From an uncultured bacterium (GTDB taxonomy: Bacteria; Verrucomicrobiota; Lentisphaeria; Victivallales; UBA1829), in contig CASFTV010000006.1 in the NCBI GenBank assembly GCA_949297765.1, positions 1-64,000 of the forward strand: 64,000 bases of DNA. Reading direction: 5' to 3'. The position numbers and the translations under genes are program-made. This document shows positions 53,283-62,468 of this stretch, in pieces. Under the pieces are notes generated by a model. It was not told where the DNA came from. It ran no database searches and saw nothing but the letters and a program-made list of their open reading frames with translations. Position 1 is the first letter of the stretch. Every line of letters starts with the position of its first letter.

Positions 53283-54113
53283 ATGGCAAGAAAAGTCCGA
53301 TCGAAGACAGCGGAATTCACCAAGCACCTGATTATCATTGCCGCTCTGTTTTTCGCATTCATTCCGTTTTATCTGATGCTGAACATTTCACTGAAGGACA
53401 ATGAACAGTTCTTTCAGAATCCCTGGCTGCCGTCTCTGCCTTTCCACTGGGAGAATTATGTGTACGGATGGAATTACATCGGGATGAAGATTTTCAACAC
53501 GGCGTTTGTCGCGGTGACGACCACGGTGTTCACGATCGCCTTTGCGGTGATCGGCGCGTATTTCTTTGCCCGCTTCAAGATGCCGGGATCGAAAATTCTG
53601 TTTCTCGTGTTCACGCTTCTGATGATGTATCCGGGCGTGGCGAACATGGTTCCGATGTTCAAGCTGATTACTTCGCTGGGGCTGTACAACAGCTATCTGG
53701 CGCTGATCCTGCCGGGAATCGCCGGAGGACAGGCGTTCAATATCTACGTTCTGCGGAACTTCATCGAAGATATCCCGCAGGACCTGTTCGACGCAATTGA
53801 AATCGACGGGGGAAGCATTCTCCAGCAGATCTGGCACATTGTGGTGCCGATGTCGATGCCGATCATCGGAACGCTGGGAATTCTGACCATCATCGGACAG
53901 TGGAACAACTTCATCAGTCCGCTGCTGTACATCCGCGACGACAACATGCAGGTGCTTTCCGTCTCGCTGCTGTACCTCGACGGCGAATACACCAAGCAGT
54001 GGGGACAGCTGATGGCCGGCTATACCGTCGCATCCCTCCCGCTGGTGGTGATGTTCCTCTTCTGCATGAAACTGTTTGTCCGCGGACTTTCCGCAGGCGC
54101 AATCAAAGGCTGA
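53283..54113 (+). CDS. Sugar ABC transporter permease (MalG/UgpE type)
   Basis: A 276-residue permease with six helices and an EAA loop (FDAIEIDGGSILQQIWHIVVPMSMP) near residue 165. AAAAGGA precedes the ATG. With the upstream permease it makes the membrane channel of a carbohydrate importer. The operon ends here in a strong terminator without an ATPase gene, so a shared MsiK/UgpC-like ATPase must be encoded elsewhere. Confidence 0.93.
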   Translation: MARKVRSKTAEFTKHLIIIAALFFAFIPFYLMLNISLKDNEQFFQNPWLPSLPFHWENYVYGWNYIGMKIFNTAFVAVTTTVFTIAFAVIGAYFFARFKMPGSKILFLVFTLLMMYPGVANMVPMFKLITSLGLYNSYLALILPGIAGGQAFNIYVLRNFIEDIPQDLFDAIEIDGGSILQQIWHIVVPMSMPIIGTLGILTIIGQWNNFISPLLYIRDDNMQVLSVSLLYLDGEYTKQWGQLMAGYTVASLPLVVMFLFCMKLFVRGLSAGAIKG

Positions 54114-54136
54114 CCGCAGCCGAACCGTTCTCCCGG

Positions 54137-54170
54137 CCGGATGGACTTTGTTCCATCCGGTCTTTTTTTT
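54137..54170 (+). terminator. Terminator of the sugar-importer operon
   Basis: A 9-bp perfect stem (CCGGATGGA / TCCATCCGG), 6-base loop, then TCTTTTTTTT. Confidence 0.94.
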
Positions 54171-54239
54171 GCCGGGAAAGGATCTGCGCAAACGCCGGAC
54201 GGACAGGATATAAAGATCGGGAAATTTTCGTTTCCCCTG

Positions 54240-54267
54240 TTGAAAAATTACGTTTTGGGAATATGTT
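54240..54267 (+). promoter_or_regulatory. Candidate promoter of putP
   Basis: TTGAAA, 16 bases, TATGTT, 37 bases before the ATG at 54304. Confidence 0.45.
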
Positions 54268-54303
54268 ACATTTTTGTTATCGCTGCAAAAGGAAAGGAAA
54301 CCG

Positions 54304-55788
54304 ATGGATCTGATTCCAACCTATACGACATTTGGACTCTACCTGCTTTTCATGGTGGCGGTCGGCCTGTATTTTTACAAGAAGGAGACGGATATCAAGG
54401 AGTATCTTCTCGGGGGCCGGGGAGTCGGCAGCTGGGTGACGGCGATGTCCGCCCAGGCGAGCGACATGAGCGGCTGGCTTCTGATGGGGCTTCCGGGAGC
54501 GGTCTACTGCGCGGGTCTCGGCGAAAGCTGGGTGGCGATCGGACTGGTGGCGGGAACGCTGGCGAACTGGATTCTGATCGCGCCGCGCCTGAGAATTTAT
54601 ACGGAAAAAGCGCGGGCGCTGACCATTTCCGCCTATCTCGGTCGCCGGTTCCGGGATCCGACGGGGATCATCCGGGTACTCGCAGCGGCGATCACGCTGT
54701 TTTTCTTCACGATTTACGCGGCATCCGGACTGGTGGCGGCGGGAAAGCTGTTCGAGTCGATGTTCTCGGTGGATTTCAAGATTGCGGTTCTGGTGGGAGC
54801 GGCGGTGATTCTTCTGTATGTGTTCATGGGCGGCTATCTGGCGGTCTGCTGGACGGATCTTTTTCAGGGACTTCTGATGTTCTTTGCGCTGATTGCGGTT
54901 CCCGTGGCGGCAGCGTGGAATCTGGAAAGCGGAGCGGTGGCGGCGGCGTGCGAAGCAAAAAACGTCTCTTTTTCCCTGCTTCCCAAAGGAGGAGGTGCGG
55001 CGGCGGGAATTGCGATTCTTTCCTCCGCGGTATGGGGACTGGGCTATTTCGGCCAGCCGCATATTCTGACGAGATTCATGAGCATCCATTCCTTCCGGGC
55101 GCTTCCGAGAGCGACCGTCATTGCGATGATCTGGGTGGTGATCTCGCTGGGAGCCTCGATTCTGATCGGCATTCTGGCGATTCCGATGTGGAGCGGCGCG
55201 GCGGAGCTTTCGAAGGCGGACAGCGAAAAGGTTTTCATTTACATGATCGGACGCCTGTTCAATCCGTGGATCGGGGGGATTCTTCTTGCGGCGATTCTTG
55301 CGGCGATCATGTCGACGATCGACTCGCAGCTTCTGGTCTCCTCTTCGACGCTCACGGAGGATTTCTACAAACAGATCATCAAACGGAAAGCCTCGGCCCG
55401 GGAACAGGTTGCCGTAAGCCGCGGCTTTGTTCTTCTGATCACGGCGGTGGCGACGGTGTTCGCCCTCGCGGATATCGAAACGATCTTTGCACTGGTGAAA
55501 TTTGCCTGGGGCGGTTTCGGCGCGGCGTTCGGACCGGTTATTCTGATGTCGCTCTATTCGCGCCGGATGACGTGGCAGGCGGCGCTCTGCGGAATGATCG
55601 CCGGAATGGGAGTCATGCTCGGCTGGTATGCCACGGGACTGAGCCGTTATATGTATGAAATTCTTCCCGGCTTTGCGGCAGGTCTTGCCGTGATCGTGTT
55701 TCTGAACCGGAGCCATCCGCAGAAAGATCCGAAGGTTCTCCGGGAATTCGACTCCATGACAGCGGAACTGCGTTCCGAAAAACAGTAA
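54304..55788 (+). CDS. putP: Sodium:solute symporter, PutP (proline) type
   Basis: A 494-residue SSS-family transporter from ATG 54304 (AAAGGAAAGG before it) with about 13 helices. Early segment [31 protein letters not shown] is strongly PutP-like and contains the Na+/substrate region of TM2; [15 protein letters not shown] and [17 protein letters not shown] are also family hallmarks. It takes up proline, or perhaps another amino acid, with sodium. It lies 20 bases before the NifA-like activator on the same strand, so the two may share a transcript and nitrogen control. Confidence 0.9.
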   Translation: MDLIPTYTTFGLYLLFMVAVGLYFYKKETDIKEYLLGGRGVGSWVTAMSAQASDMSGWLLMGLPGAVYCAGLGESWVAIGLVAGTLANWILIAPRLRIYTEKARALTISAYLGRRFRDPTGIIRVLAAAITLFFFTIYAASGLVAAGKLFESMFSVDFKIAVLVGAAVILLYVFMGGYLAVCWTDLFQGLLMFFALIAVPVAAAWNLESGAVAAACEAKNVSFSLLPKGGGAAAGIAILSSAVWGLGYFGQPHILTRFMSIHSFRALPRATVIAMIWVVISLGASILIGILAIPMWSGAAELSKADSEKVFIYMIGRLFNPWIGGILLAAILAAIMSTIDSQLLVSSSTLTEDFYKQIIKRKASAREQVAVSRGFVLLITAVATVFALADIETIFALVKFAWGGFGAAFGPVILMSLYSRRMTWQAALCGMIAGMGVMLGWYATGLSRYMYEILPGFAAGLAVIVFLNRSHPQKDPKVLREFDSMTAELRSEKQ

Positions 55789-55808
55789 CCCACTTTGAAA
55801 GGAGCCCC

Positions 55809-57359
55809 ATGGCAGGCAGCGGAAAAAACGATCTGGAAATCGCCGTTCTGAACAGCATCAGCAAAACCGTGGTGCATGAACGGAACATCCCGACCCTCCT
55901 GAAAACGGTGCTGGACATCCTTCACCGCGAAATGGGTCTTCTGCGCGGGACCTTCACGCTGATGCACGGCGACACCCTGTTCATCGAAGCCTCCAACGGA
56001 CTCACGGAAGAGGAGATGCAGCGCGGAACCTACAAGGTCGGCGAAGGCGTGACCGGGAAAGTGGCATCCACGGGACTGCCGCGCGTGATTCCGGATATCT
56101 CCAAAGACCATGAGTTTCTCGGCAAGACCAAGGCCCGGAAAAACACCCGGAACGTTGCCTTCATCTGTGTTCCGGTCATCCACATGGAAAAGGTGATCGG
56201 CACCCTTTCCATCGACCACGAGGTCAAGCCGGGAGTGGATCTTGACCGCGATCTCAAAATTCTGGAAACGGTGGCGAACATCACCGCCGAGGCGGTGGCA
56301 GCCTGTCTTCAGGAACACGAGGAGCGCGAGAAGCTGAAAGCGGAAAATGTCCGGCTGCGGGAACAGCTCGGCAACGACATGCGTCCGGTGAGCATCATCG
56401 GCTCCTGCAGTGCGATGCGCGCGGTTTATGCGCAGATCGCCCAGGTGGCGCCGAGCAATGCCACAGTGCTGATCCGCGGAGCCTCCGGAACGGGCAAGGA
56501 GCTTGTGGCAAGAGCGATTCTGCAGGAGAGCAAACGAAAGGATAAACCATTCATCTGCGTCAACTGTGCCGCGCTGCCGGACAATCTGATCGAGAGTGAA
56601 TTGTTCGGTCATGAGAAAGGAGCGTTCACCGGGGCGATCAGCTCCCGGTGCGGACGGGCGGAGGCCGCAAACGGCGGAACGCTGTTTCTGGATGAAATCG
56701 GCGATCTGAGTCTTCCGGTTCAGGTCAAGCTGCTGCGGTTCATTCAGGAGCGGACATTTTCCAGAGTCGGCAGCAACGAGGAGATCAAGGTGGATGTCCG
56801 TCTGATCACCGCAACGAGCCGGAATCTGGAGCAGCTGATGGAGGAGGGGAAATTCCGGGAGGATCTTTACTACCGGCTGAATGTTTTCCCGATTCATCTT
56901 CCGTCGCTGCACAACCGCCGGAGCGACATCATGCTGCTGGCGGAACATTTTCTGGAAAAGTTCAAGAAGATCCACGGCAAGGAGATTGTGCGGATTTCGA
57001 CACCGGCGATCAACATGCTGATGTCGTATCACTGGCCGGGCAATGTGCGGGAACTGGAGAACTGCATGGAGCGCGCGGTCCTGCTCTCCACGGACAACGT
57101 GATTCACGGCTACAATCTTCCGCCCTCTCTCCAGACGGGCGAGTCCTCGGGAACCGCGATCAATCCCGAGATGAAGGCCGATTTCAATACGCTGGTGGAG
57201 TCGTTCGAGCGGGAGCTGATCGTGGAAGCGCTGAAGGCGACCAACGGAAATGTGGCGGCGTCTGCCCGCAAACTGGGGATCTCCCAGCGGATCATCCATT
57301 ACAAAATCAACAAAATCGGAATTACGCCCGAATGGTATAAACAGGACTCCCAGAAATAA
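55809..57359 (+). CDS. NifA-like sigma-54 dependent activator (GAF-AAA+-Fis)
   Basis: A 516-residue enhancer-binding protein. A GAF domain fills ~1-175 ([22 protein letters not shown] is very NifA-like). The AAA+ domain follows: Walker A GASGTGKE near 225, the sigma-54 contact loop GAFTGA near 271, Walker [12 protein letters not shown] near 292 and the arginine-finger region [14 protein letters not shown] Fis-type HTH ([22 protein letters not shown]) closes it. It opens RpoN promoters using ATP. No nif genes are in the window, so a general nitrogen or metabolic role is likely; the glnK sigma-54 promoter is a candidate target. Confidence 0.9.
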   Translation: MAGSGKNDLEIAVLNSISKTVVHERNIPTLLKTVLDILHREMGLLRGTFTLMHGDTLFIEASNGLTEEEMQRGTYKVGEGVTGKVASTGLPRVIPDISKDHEFLGKTKARKNTRNVAFICVPVIHMEKVIGTLSIDHEVKPGVDLDRDLKILETVANITAEAVAACLQEHEEREKLKAENVRLREQLGNDMRPVSIIGSCSAMRAVYAQIAQVAPSNATVLIRGASGTGKELVARAILQESKRKDKPFICVNCAALPDNLIESELFGHEKGAFTGAISSRCGRAEAANGGTLFLDEIGDLSLPVQVKLLRFIQERTFSRVGSNEEIKVDVRLITATSRNLEQLMEEGKFREDLYYRLNVFPIHLPSLHNRRSDIMLLAEHFLEKFKKIHGKEIVRISTPAINMLMSYHWPGNVRELENCMERAVLLSTDNVIHGYNLPPSLQTGESSGTAINPEMKADFNTLVESFERELIVEALKATNGNVAASARKLGISQRIIHYKINKIGITPEWYKQDSQK

Positions 57360-57383
57360 AAATCGGGGAAAAATTCGATTTTT
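57358..57383 (+). terminator. Weak hairpin after the NifA-like gene
   Basis: AAAAATCG / CGATTTTT with a 10-base loop starting at the stop codon, then ATTTGTTTT. Confidence 0.4.
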
Positions 57384-57385
57384 AT

Positions 57386-57414
57386 TTGTTTTCCTCGGGA
57401 AAGCATTGTATATT
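57386..57414 (+). promoter_or_regulatory. Promoter of the TRL lipoprotein gene
   Basis: TTGTTT, 17 bases, TATATT, 39 bases before the ATG. Confidence 0.65.
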
Positions 57415-57453
57415 CCCTGTCAGCACGCAAAACAACAAACAAAGGAGTTTTCC

Positions 57454-57771
57454 ATGAAGTTCAAAGCGATTGTCACAGCGGTTTCTCTGACGTCTCTTGT
57501 GGTCCTTGCCGGATGCGCAACGTCCTTCCCGCTCGGGTTCATCTACACGAGCGTCAATCTCCCGGTCACGGTCGGCAACGGAGAGATGAAGTATTCGAAG
57601 GTCGGCGAAGCAAAATGCCAGTCCATGTTCGGGCTTTTTGCGAGCGGAGATGCTTCGATCAATGCAGCCTGCGCGAATGCGAAGATCACCAAGGTCGGCT
57701 GGGTGAATCAGGAGGTTGTAAACATTCTCGGCATCTACGGAAGCTACAAGACGGTTGTCTACGGCGAATAA
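57454..57771 (+). CDS. TRL-like family lipoprotein
   Basis: A 105-residue protein from ATG 57454 (AAAGGAG). A lipoprotein signal ends in VVLAGC. The mature part has the TRL pattern: GFIYTSVNLP, KVGEAKCQSMFGLFASGDASINAACANAKI and LGIYGSYKTVVYGE. TRL-like proteins are small periplasmic lipoproteins of unknown function, first noted near tRNA loci; no tRNA is near here. It stands alone between its own promoter and a perfect terminator. Confidence 0.82.
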   Translation: MKFKAIVTAVSLTSLVVLAGCATSFPLGFIYTSVNLPVTVGNGEMKYSKVGEAKCQSMFGLFASGDASINAACANAKITKVGWVNQEVVNILGIYGSYKTVVYGE

Positions 57772-57803
57772 TTGTCGCGGGGCGATTGAATCCGTTTTTT
57801 CCG

Positions 57804-57828
57804 GGCGGTCTTCGGACCGCCTTTTTTT
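57804..57828 (+). terminator. Terminator after the TRL gene
   Basis: A perfect 7-bp stem GGCGGTC / GACCGCC, TTCG tetraloop, seven T. Confidence 0.95.
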
Positions 57829-57900
57829 ATGTCCGGATTCCGGTTGTCCGGATCGGTTGACACCGTTTTCTCCGGGCGTCAGGGAAAAGGAGGTGGTTTC

Positions 57901-58476
57901 ATGGACACGATCGGAGACAACCGGAACGGAGTGTTCCGGCAGATCCGCAAGAAGGACGGATTCTATTACGCCACGGTGGACGGCATCCGCTGGGACCGGA
58001 TCGACAATGCCGACGGCGCATCCGCCTACGAGGTCTGGCGGAACGAAGGACACGAGGGAACCGAAGAGGAGTTTTTTGAATATCTCCGGGGACCGCGCGG
58101 CTATACCGGCGAAACAGGACCGCAGGGAGAACAGGGTCCGCGCGGAGAACAGGGAATTCAGGGAATTCCCGGGGAAGAGGGGATTTCCGCCTACGAGGTC
58201 TGGCGGAACGAGGGACACAACGGAACCGAAGAGGAGTTTCTCGAGTCCTTGAGCGGGAAAGCGGCCACGGTCCGAATCGGCACGGTGACCCTTCTGCCGG
58301 AAGGCAGTGTTCCGACCGTCATGAACAGCGGAACCGAACAGGATGCGGTGCTGGATTTTGCGTTTCCCGAAGGAACCGTTGCCGCATCCGGGGACGAGGG
58401 AAAGTTCTCCGTCCAGCTCAGCTTCGGCGAACGCTTTTCCGGAACCACACGATTAACCTATGGAAGGAGAATTTAA
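57901..58476 (+). CDS. Collagen-like tail-fibre-type protein
   Basis: A 191-residue protein from ATG 57901 (AAAAGGAGGTGG before it). A ~30-residue collagen-like G-x-y stretch (GPRGYTGETGPQG and onward, about 63-93) is flanked by two almost identical motifs SAYEVWRNEGH-GTEEEF at 41 and 96. That motif (AYE...GTEEEWLxSLxG in general form) occurs repeatedly in phage tail fibres and their relatives. The C-terminal ~75 residues are beta-rich (AVLDFAFPEGTVAASGDEGKFSV). No signal peptide. It may form a trimeric fibre, but no other phage genes are present. It is one base from the next gene. Confidence 0.72.
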   Translation: MDTIGDNRNGVFRQIRKKDGFYYATVDGIRWDRIDNADGASAYEVWRNEGHEGTEEEFFEYLRGPRGYTGETGPQGEQGPRGEQGIQGIPGEEGISAYEVWRNEGHNGTEEEFLESLSGKAATVRIGTVTLLPEGSVPTVMNSGTEQDAVLDFAFPEGTVAASGDEGKFSVQLSFGERFSGTTRLTYGRRI

Positions 58477-58477
58477 G

Positions 58478-59062
58478 ATGGCTGTCTTCAAACCGCCTTA
58501 TGCAACAAGCGAAGAGCGTAAAACCGTGACTCTGGAGGAGGGCGAACTGATGTTCGACTCCACGGAAAAGGCGTTCTACACCGGCGACGGGACTCCGGGA
58601 GGACGCGCCATCCATGGAAGCACCGTCACAATCTCCGGATATGAAGAGCTTCCCGGCGGAAGCGCCCCCTGTTTCGAGGAGACGGAAGCATCCACTCCGC
58701 AGGCTCGGGAATATACGTTCCGATGCCCCCGGATCCCGGATTCCATCCGCATTCCGAGTGATCTTCTTTCCGATGACGACGTCGCTCTCCCGGAGGCGGG
58801 AAAGGTTGTTCCGTTCCTGCGGAGCGGAAACGATTCCATTGAATTCGCGGTCAAGAAGGAGGACGGTTCCGTTGTTCTTGTCTCCGGAGGTGCCGGGAAT
58901 GCGGCGGGAAGCGGAATGGTGGTTCCGGCGGTCTGCACCGAGGTGAATGGCTCACTCTGCATGGCCCGCCCAGTCTCCATTGCGTCCGACGGAACAGCCT
59001 CCTGGGCCGGAGATGCGGAGGAAGCTCTTCTCCCCGCCTGGGACGTACCCTCGGAGGAATAA
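58478..59062 (+). CDS. Tail-fibre-like protein with GDG motif
   Basis: A 194-residue protein from ATG 58478 (AAGGAG, 8 bases). Residues ~15-45 read LEEGELMFDSTEKAFYTGDGTPGG, the pattern found at the N-termini of many phage tail fibres and receptor-binding proteins (GE...D...kiGDGtT), which fits a fibre connector. The rest is beta-rich, Ser/Gly/Pro-containing and not similar to anything I know. It is almost contiguous with the collagen-like gene, so the two proteins are probably made together. There is no signal peptide. The 145 bases after it hold no gene I can support. Confidence 0.68.
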   Translation: MAVFKPPYATSEERKTVTLEEGELMFDSTEKAFYTGDGTPGGRAIHGSTVTISGYEELPGGSAPCFEETEASTPQAREYTFRCPRIPDSIRIPSDLLSDDDVALPEAGKVVPFLRSGNDSIEFAVKKEDGSVVLVSGGAGNAAGSGMVVPAVCTEVNGSLCMARPVSIASDGTASWAGDAEEALLPAWDVPSEE

Positions 59063-59207
59063 ACGTCGAAACCCGAAATGGAAACGGGGGTATCTCATGC
59101 TTTGCCGGATCGGCGAACCGCCGCAGAAGAGCATCGTGCATCCCCCCGATCCCTGCCGGCGCCCCTTTTCCGCAGGAAGCCGCCGGTCCGGATCCGTTCC
59201 GGGAGCA

Positions 59208-59924
59208 TTAACGGGCGATTTTCTGAAGGGTTTTCCGGATTTTTCGGCTTCCATCCGGACTGCAGACACGATCCGCCGCCTCAATCAGTTCAAAGGGACG
59301 GTAGAGCAGAAGAGCCTTTTCTTTCTCTGCTTTCAGACGGATGACGCCTTCCCGGACAACCTGTTCCGCTGGCGTTCCGAAATAAGACTCCTTCAGTTTT
59401 TTTTCAACAAACGCCTGCACCTTTGAAACGGGAACAGAAAACGCACCGGCCTTGCATTCGAGGATTCTGATTGCGAGAATTCCATTTTCGATTTCCATCC
59501 GGAAGCGGCAGCGGAAATTGAGAAACCGTCCGAAAGGAGTATCCCTTCCGATATCGTGCGGATAGAGAAAACGGAAAACGCCATTTTCCAGCTCCAGGCG
59601 TCCGCGCTTCATCTCCTCCGGAATGCGGAGGAAAGAAGTGGTGAACGGATTTCCGAGGGTTCCGGAAATCAGCGCATTGAATTCCCGCTCCGTCAGTTCA
59701 AGAGTCTGTTCTCCGCCCGGCCCCTGCTGGACCGCCGAACGGATGTTTGCGTTGATCGTCCGCATTGCGGTCATCATCGGGATGAAGTCCTGCGATGCCG
59801 GAATCTGCGTTGTGATCGGGGACTCGTCCAGCAGCATCGCGGCAAAGATGGAACACACCGTCAGCAGCAGAACAATGCCAAACAGCGGAAGAAGAACATA
59901 GAAAACCAGTTTGCGGAACGTCAT
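59208..59924 (-). CDS. Membrane-anchored protein, unknown function
   Basis: A 238-residue protein with one N-terminal membrane helix (VFYVLLPLFGIVLLLTVCSIFAAML), so most of it lies in the periplasm or outside. It has a segment LTEREFNALISGTL and then alternating strands, a build slightly like the YpmS/DUF2140 group, but this is only an impression. The C-terminus is Lys/Arg-rich. Its start overlaps tsaB by four bases (ATGA), so it is co-translated. No motif indicates enzymatic activity. Confidence 0.75.
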   Translation of the reverse strand: MTFRKLVFYVLLPLFGIVLLLTVCSIFAAMLLDESPITTQIPASQDFIPMMTAMRTINANIRSAVQQGPGGEQTLELTEREFNALISGTLGNPFTTSFLRIPEEMKRGRLELENGVFRFLYPHDIGRDTPFGRFLNFRCRFRMEIENGILAIRILECKAGAFSVPVSKVQAFVEKKLKESYFGTPAEQVVREGVIRLKAEKEKALLLYRPFELIEAADRVCSPDGSRKIRKTLQKIAR

Positions 59925-60619
59925 AGCGGTATCGTTCTTGGAATCCGCGCTTCAACAAACACCGCGGCGCGCAGATAGATCAGATCGGTCGGAGACGACG
60001 TGAAGTTTTCCGGATCGTTGAAGATCAGCTCTTCCGCCCGGATGGACGGCGTGTAACAGATCCGCCCCGCCAGTTCCGGAGCAAATGCGGCAAATGCGGA
60101 ACGGTCTTTTTCCAGCGCCGCGCCCCGGACCGTTGTCAGAAGAGCCGCCAGTTCCTCCTCTTTCCGGAGAACGGCGGTGAATCCGTCGGGAAAATAGGAA
60201 CCGTTTTTCAGTTCCATGCCATACGCGAGAATTTCAGATCGGCGTCCATCGAACAGCGCCACGGCTTTTTCCGGGAAATTCCCGGCGAACGCGGAACGGA
60301 TCAGTCCCGCCGCCGAGGGGACACCACGCACACGGACACCGCTCCGGCCGTAGGCAAGTCCGCTGACAAAGGCCGAGGCAACCCGCAGACCGGTGAACCC
60401 GCCCGGACCGGTCCCGACACTCCATTCCGCAATTCCGCAGAGAGAGGTTCCCGCGTGATCCGCGGCCTGTTCCAGACGCTCCGGAAGAACGGACGCATCA
60501 TGCCCGTTCAGCAGTATGGTTTCTGAAAAAAGAAGGTTGTTCTGGCGATCGGCAAGGGCAATGGACGCCTCGTTCCAGGAAAAATCCAGCGCCGCCCGGA
60601 CTGTATTGTGTTCCATCAT
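59921..60619 (-). CDS. tsaB: tRNA t6A threonylcarbamoyltransferase complex subunit TsaB
   Basis: A 232-residue ASKHA-fold protein with the family motif SVGTGPGGFTGLRVASAFVSGLAYG near residue 68 and an N-terminal ALDFSWNEASIALAD phosphate-loop remnant. TsaB partners TsaD and TsaE in adding threonylcarbamoyl to A37 of tRNAs. GGAG precedes tandem ATGs at 60619/60616. tsaD and tsaE are not in the window. It overlaps the anchored protein gene downstream. Confidence 0.93.
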   Translation of the reverse strand: MMEHNTVRAALDFSWNEASIALADRQNNLLFSETILLNGHDASVLPERLEQAADHAGTSLCGIAEWSVGTGPGGFTGLRVASAFVSGLAYGRSGVRVRGVPSAAGLIRSAFAGNFPEKAVALFDGRRSEILAYGMELKNGSYFPDGFTAVLRKEEELAALLTTVRGAALEKDRSAFAAFAPELAGRICYTPSIRAEELIFNDPENFTSSPTDLIYLRAAVFVEARIPRTIPL

Positions 60620-60682
60620 GAAATCTCCGTTCTGTCAACAGGTAAAAATAGCCTCTTTTTGCAGAAAATCAACCGGTCCTGT

Positions 60683-60979
60683 TCAGAAAAGAAGAACTTT
60701 CAACAGCCATGTCAGCGGGACAATCACAAGGGCGTAGGCGGTCGATTCCGGCCATGTCTTTGCATTTGTCATCACGGAGGTGAAGCGGAAAAGGAAAACC
60801 GTCGCAATGATCCATCCTGCGTACGGAATCAGAAACAGGATACTATAAATCACCACAAACGGGGGAAGAGCTCCCAGCGGAAAGCGGATTTTCATCCGGT
60901 CCGCGGCGTACCATGTCAGGAACGACTCCGCCACGAGGAACAGAAGCGCTTTTAAAAGGAACAATACGACGACCATCAT
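60683..60979 (-). CDS. Small membrane protein, unknown
   Basis: A 98-residue protein of mostly hydrophobic residues with about three membrane helices (VVVLFLLKALLFLVAESFLTW, ALPPFVVIYSILFLIPYAGWIIATVFLF, STAYALVIVPLTWLLKVLLF). Tandem ATGs at 60979/60976. It lies 63 bases before tsaB on the same strand and probably shares its transcript. No family recognised. Confidence 0.65.
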   Translation of the reverse strand: MMVVVLFLLKALLFLVAESFLTWYAADRMKIRFPLGALPPFVVIYSILFLIPYAGWIIATVFLFRFTSVMTNAKTWPESTAYALVIVPLTWLLKVLLF

Positions 60980-61050
60980 ATATTCACCCGCCTGGTTGAG
61001 TTGCTGTTTAAACCTATATCGGCAAATGAAAAAATCAAGTCCGTCCGCAG

Positions 61051-61082
61051 AAAAAAAGACGCCTCCGGGAAACGGAGGCGTC
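61051..61082 (-). terminator. Terminator of rhaA
   Basis: A 10-bp perfect stem GACGCCTCCG / CGGAGGCGTC, 5-base loop, seven T on the minus strand. Confidence 0.95.
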
Positions 61083-61101
61083 CTGGAAAATGCGGAATTG
61101 T

Positions 61102-62361
61102 TCAGGCGCGCGCGGCAAGAACCGTCTTTTCATACCGGTCGATCTCCGGCATGAAGTCGATTCCGGCGGGAACCGACTGCTGTTCGCAGAAGTAGTCGTA
61201 CACCGCGCCGAACGGGAACATTTTAAGTTCTTCGATCAGGGCCATTTTATGTCCGTTGTCGAAGTTTTTCTCCATTTCGCGAAGCTGTGCGGACGGCTCC
61301 AGAAGCGCTTTGAGAAGCGCTTTCTGCATATTGCGCGTTCCGACAACCCAGGCGATAATGCGGTTGATCGTGGCATCGAAGTAGTCGAGGCCGATATGGA
61401 TTTTTTCCGCGCCGTTGCCGATGATCTCCCGGGCGATGGCCTGAAGTTCATCGTCAAAGAAGACCACATGATCGCTGTCCCAGCGGACCGGACGGGAGAC
61501 GTGCAGAAGAATCTCGTCCACAAACAGCAGCACGGAACTGATCTTGTCGCTGATGATCTCCGTCGGATGGAAATGACCGGAGTCGAGGCAGAGCATCACG
61601 CCGTTCTTCACCGCGTATCCCAGATAGAACTCGTTGGATCCGACCGTGCAGCTCTCCACACCGATTCCGAACAGCTTGGACTCCACCGCATCGCGCATGC
61701 ACTTCGGAGAGATCTTTTCGGCGAACATGGCGTCCAGGGAGGATTCCAGCCGTTCCCTTGCCGCGCGGCGGTCGATGGTCACATCCTTGAATCCGTCGGG
61801 AATCCAGGTGTTCATCACCGCCGGCGTTCCGAGCTGGCGTCCCATCTCCGCAGCGATCCGGCGGCACGCGATTCCGTGTTCGATCCAGAACTGGCGGATC
61901 CCGTCGTCCGGATGGGAGAGCGTCAGATTCGACGACGCCTTCGGATGTCCGAAAAAGGTCGGATTGAAATCAAGTCCCGCATTCTGCTCCTTTGCCCAGT
62001 CGATCCAGCTCTGGAAGTGTTCCGGTTCGATTTTATTCCGTTCCACCGGTCTGGCCGCGTCAAGATAGATCGCGTGAAGGTTCAAACGTTTCTTTCCGGG
62101 AATCAGCGAAAACGCCTTCGCCAGATCTCCGCGAAGCTCCTGCGGCGTCCGCGCGCGGCCCGGATAGTTCCCCGTGGAAAGAATTCCTCCCGACGCCCCT
62201 CCCGCATCCGGTTCAAAGCCGCCGACATCATCCCCCTGCCAGCAGTGAAGGGAGATCGGGATCTGCGCCAGCTGTTCCAGTGCCGCGTCGGTATCCACTC
62301 CGAACGCCCCGTAATACTCTTTTGCCGCCTGATAATTCCGTTCAATGTTCCGCTGCGTCAT
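61102..62361 (-). CDS. rhaA: L-rhamnose isomerase
   Basis: A 419-residue protein matching RhaA over its whole length. Recognisable parts: [15 protein letters not shown] near the start, [68 protein letters not shown] and [14 protein letters not shown], which contain the metal-binding Glu, Asp and His residues. It converts L-rhamnose to L-rhamnulose in the cytoplasm with Mn2+. AAAGGGG lies before the ATG. It is divergent from an AraC regulator that is probably its activator. RhaB and RhaD are not in the window. Confidence 0.96.
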   Translation of the reverse strand: MTQRNIERNYQAAKEYYGAFGVDTDAALEQLAQIPISLHCWQGDDVGGFEPDAGGASGGILSTGNYPGRARTPQELRGDLAKAFSLIPGKKRLNLHAIYLDAARPVERNKIEPEHFQSWIDWAKEQNAGLDFNPTFFGHPKASSNLTLSHPDDGIRQFWIEHGIACRRIAAEMGRQLGTPAVMNTWIPDGFKDVTIDRRAARERLESSLDAMFAEKISPKCMRDAVESKLFGIGVESCTVGSNEFYLGYAVKNGVMLCLDSGHFHPTEIISDKISSVLLFVDEILLHVSRPVRWDSDHVVFFDDELQAIAREIIGNGAEKIHIGLDYFDATINRIIAWVVGTRNMQKALLKALLEPSAQLREMEKNFDNGHKMALIEELKMFPFGAVYDYFCEQQSVPAGIDFMPEIDRYEKTVLAARA

Positions 62362-62419
62362 AGCAACACCCCTTTCGCTTGGTTTCAGAAGAAATTTAGC
62401 ATTTCCAAATCAAAAAACC

Positions 62420-62448
62420 TTGACAAACGGGCCGTTTTATAGTACAAT
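62420..62448 (+). promoter_or_regulatory. Promoter of the rhaA-linked AraC gene
   Basis: TTGACA (perfect -35), 17 bases, TACAAT, 21 bases before the ATG. On the opposite strand no good -35 is seen for rhaA, which fits an activator-dependent promoter. Confidence 0.75.
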
Positions 62449-62468
62449 AAAGCCAAAAAGGAGATTTC

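Noticed and set aside
59098-59426. A third ORF after the tail-fibre cassette (109 residues)
   Set aside because: Most of it is antisense to the anchored-protein gene, and no strong ribosome site or recognisable motif supports it.
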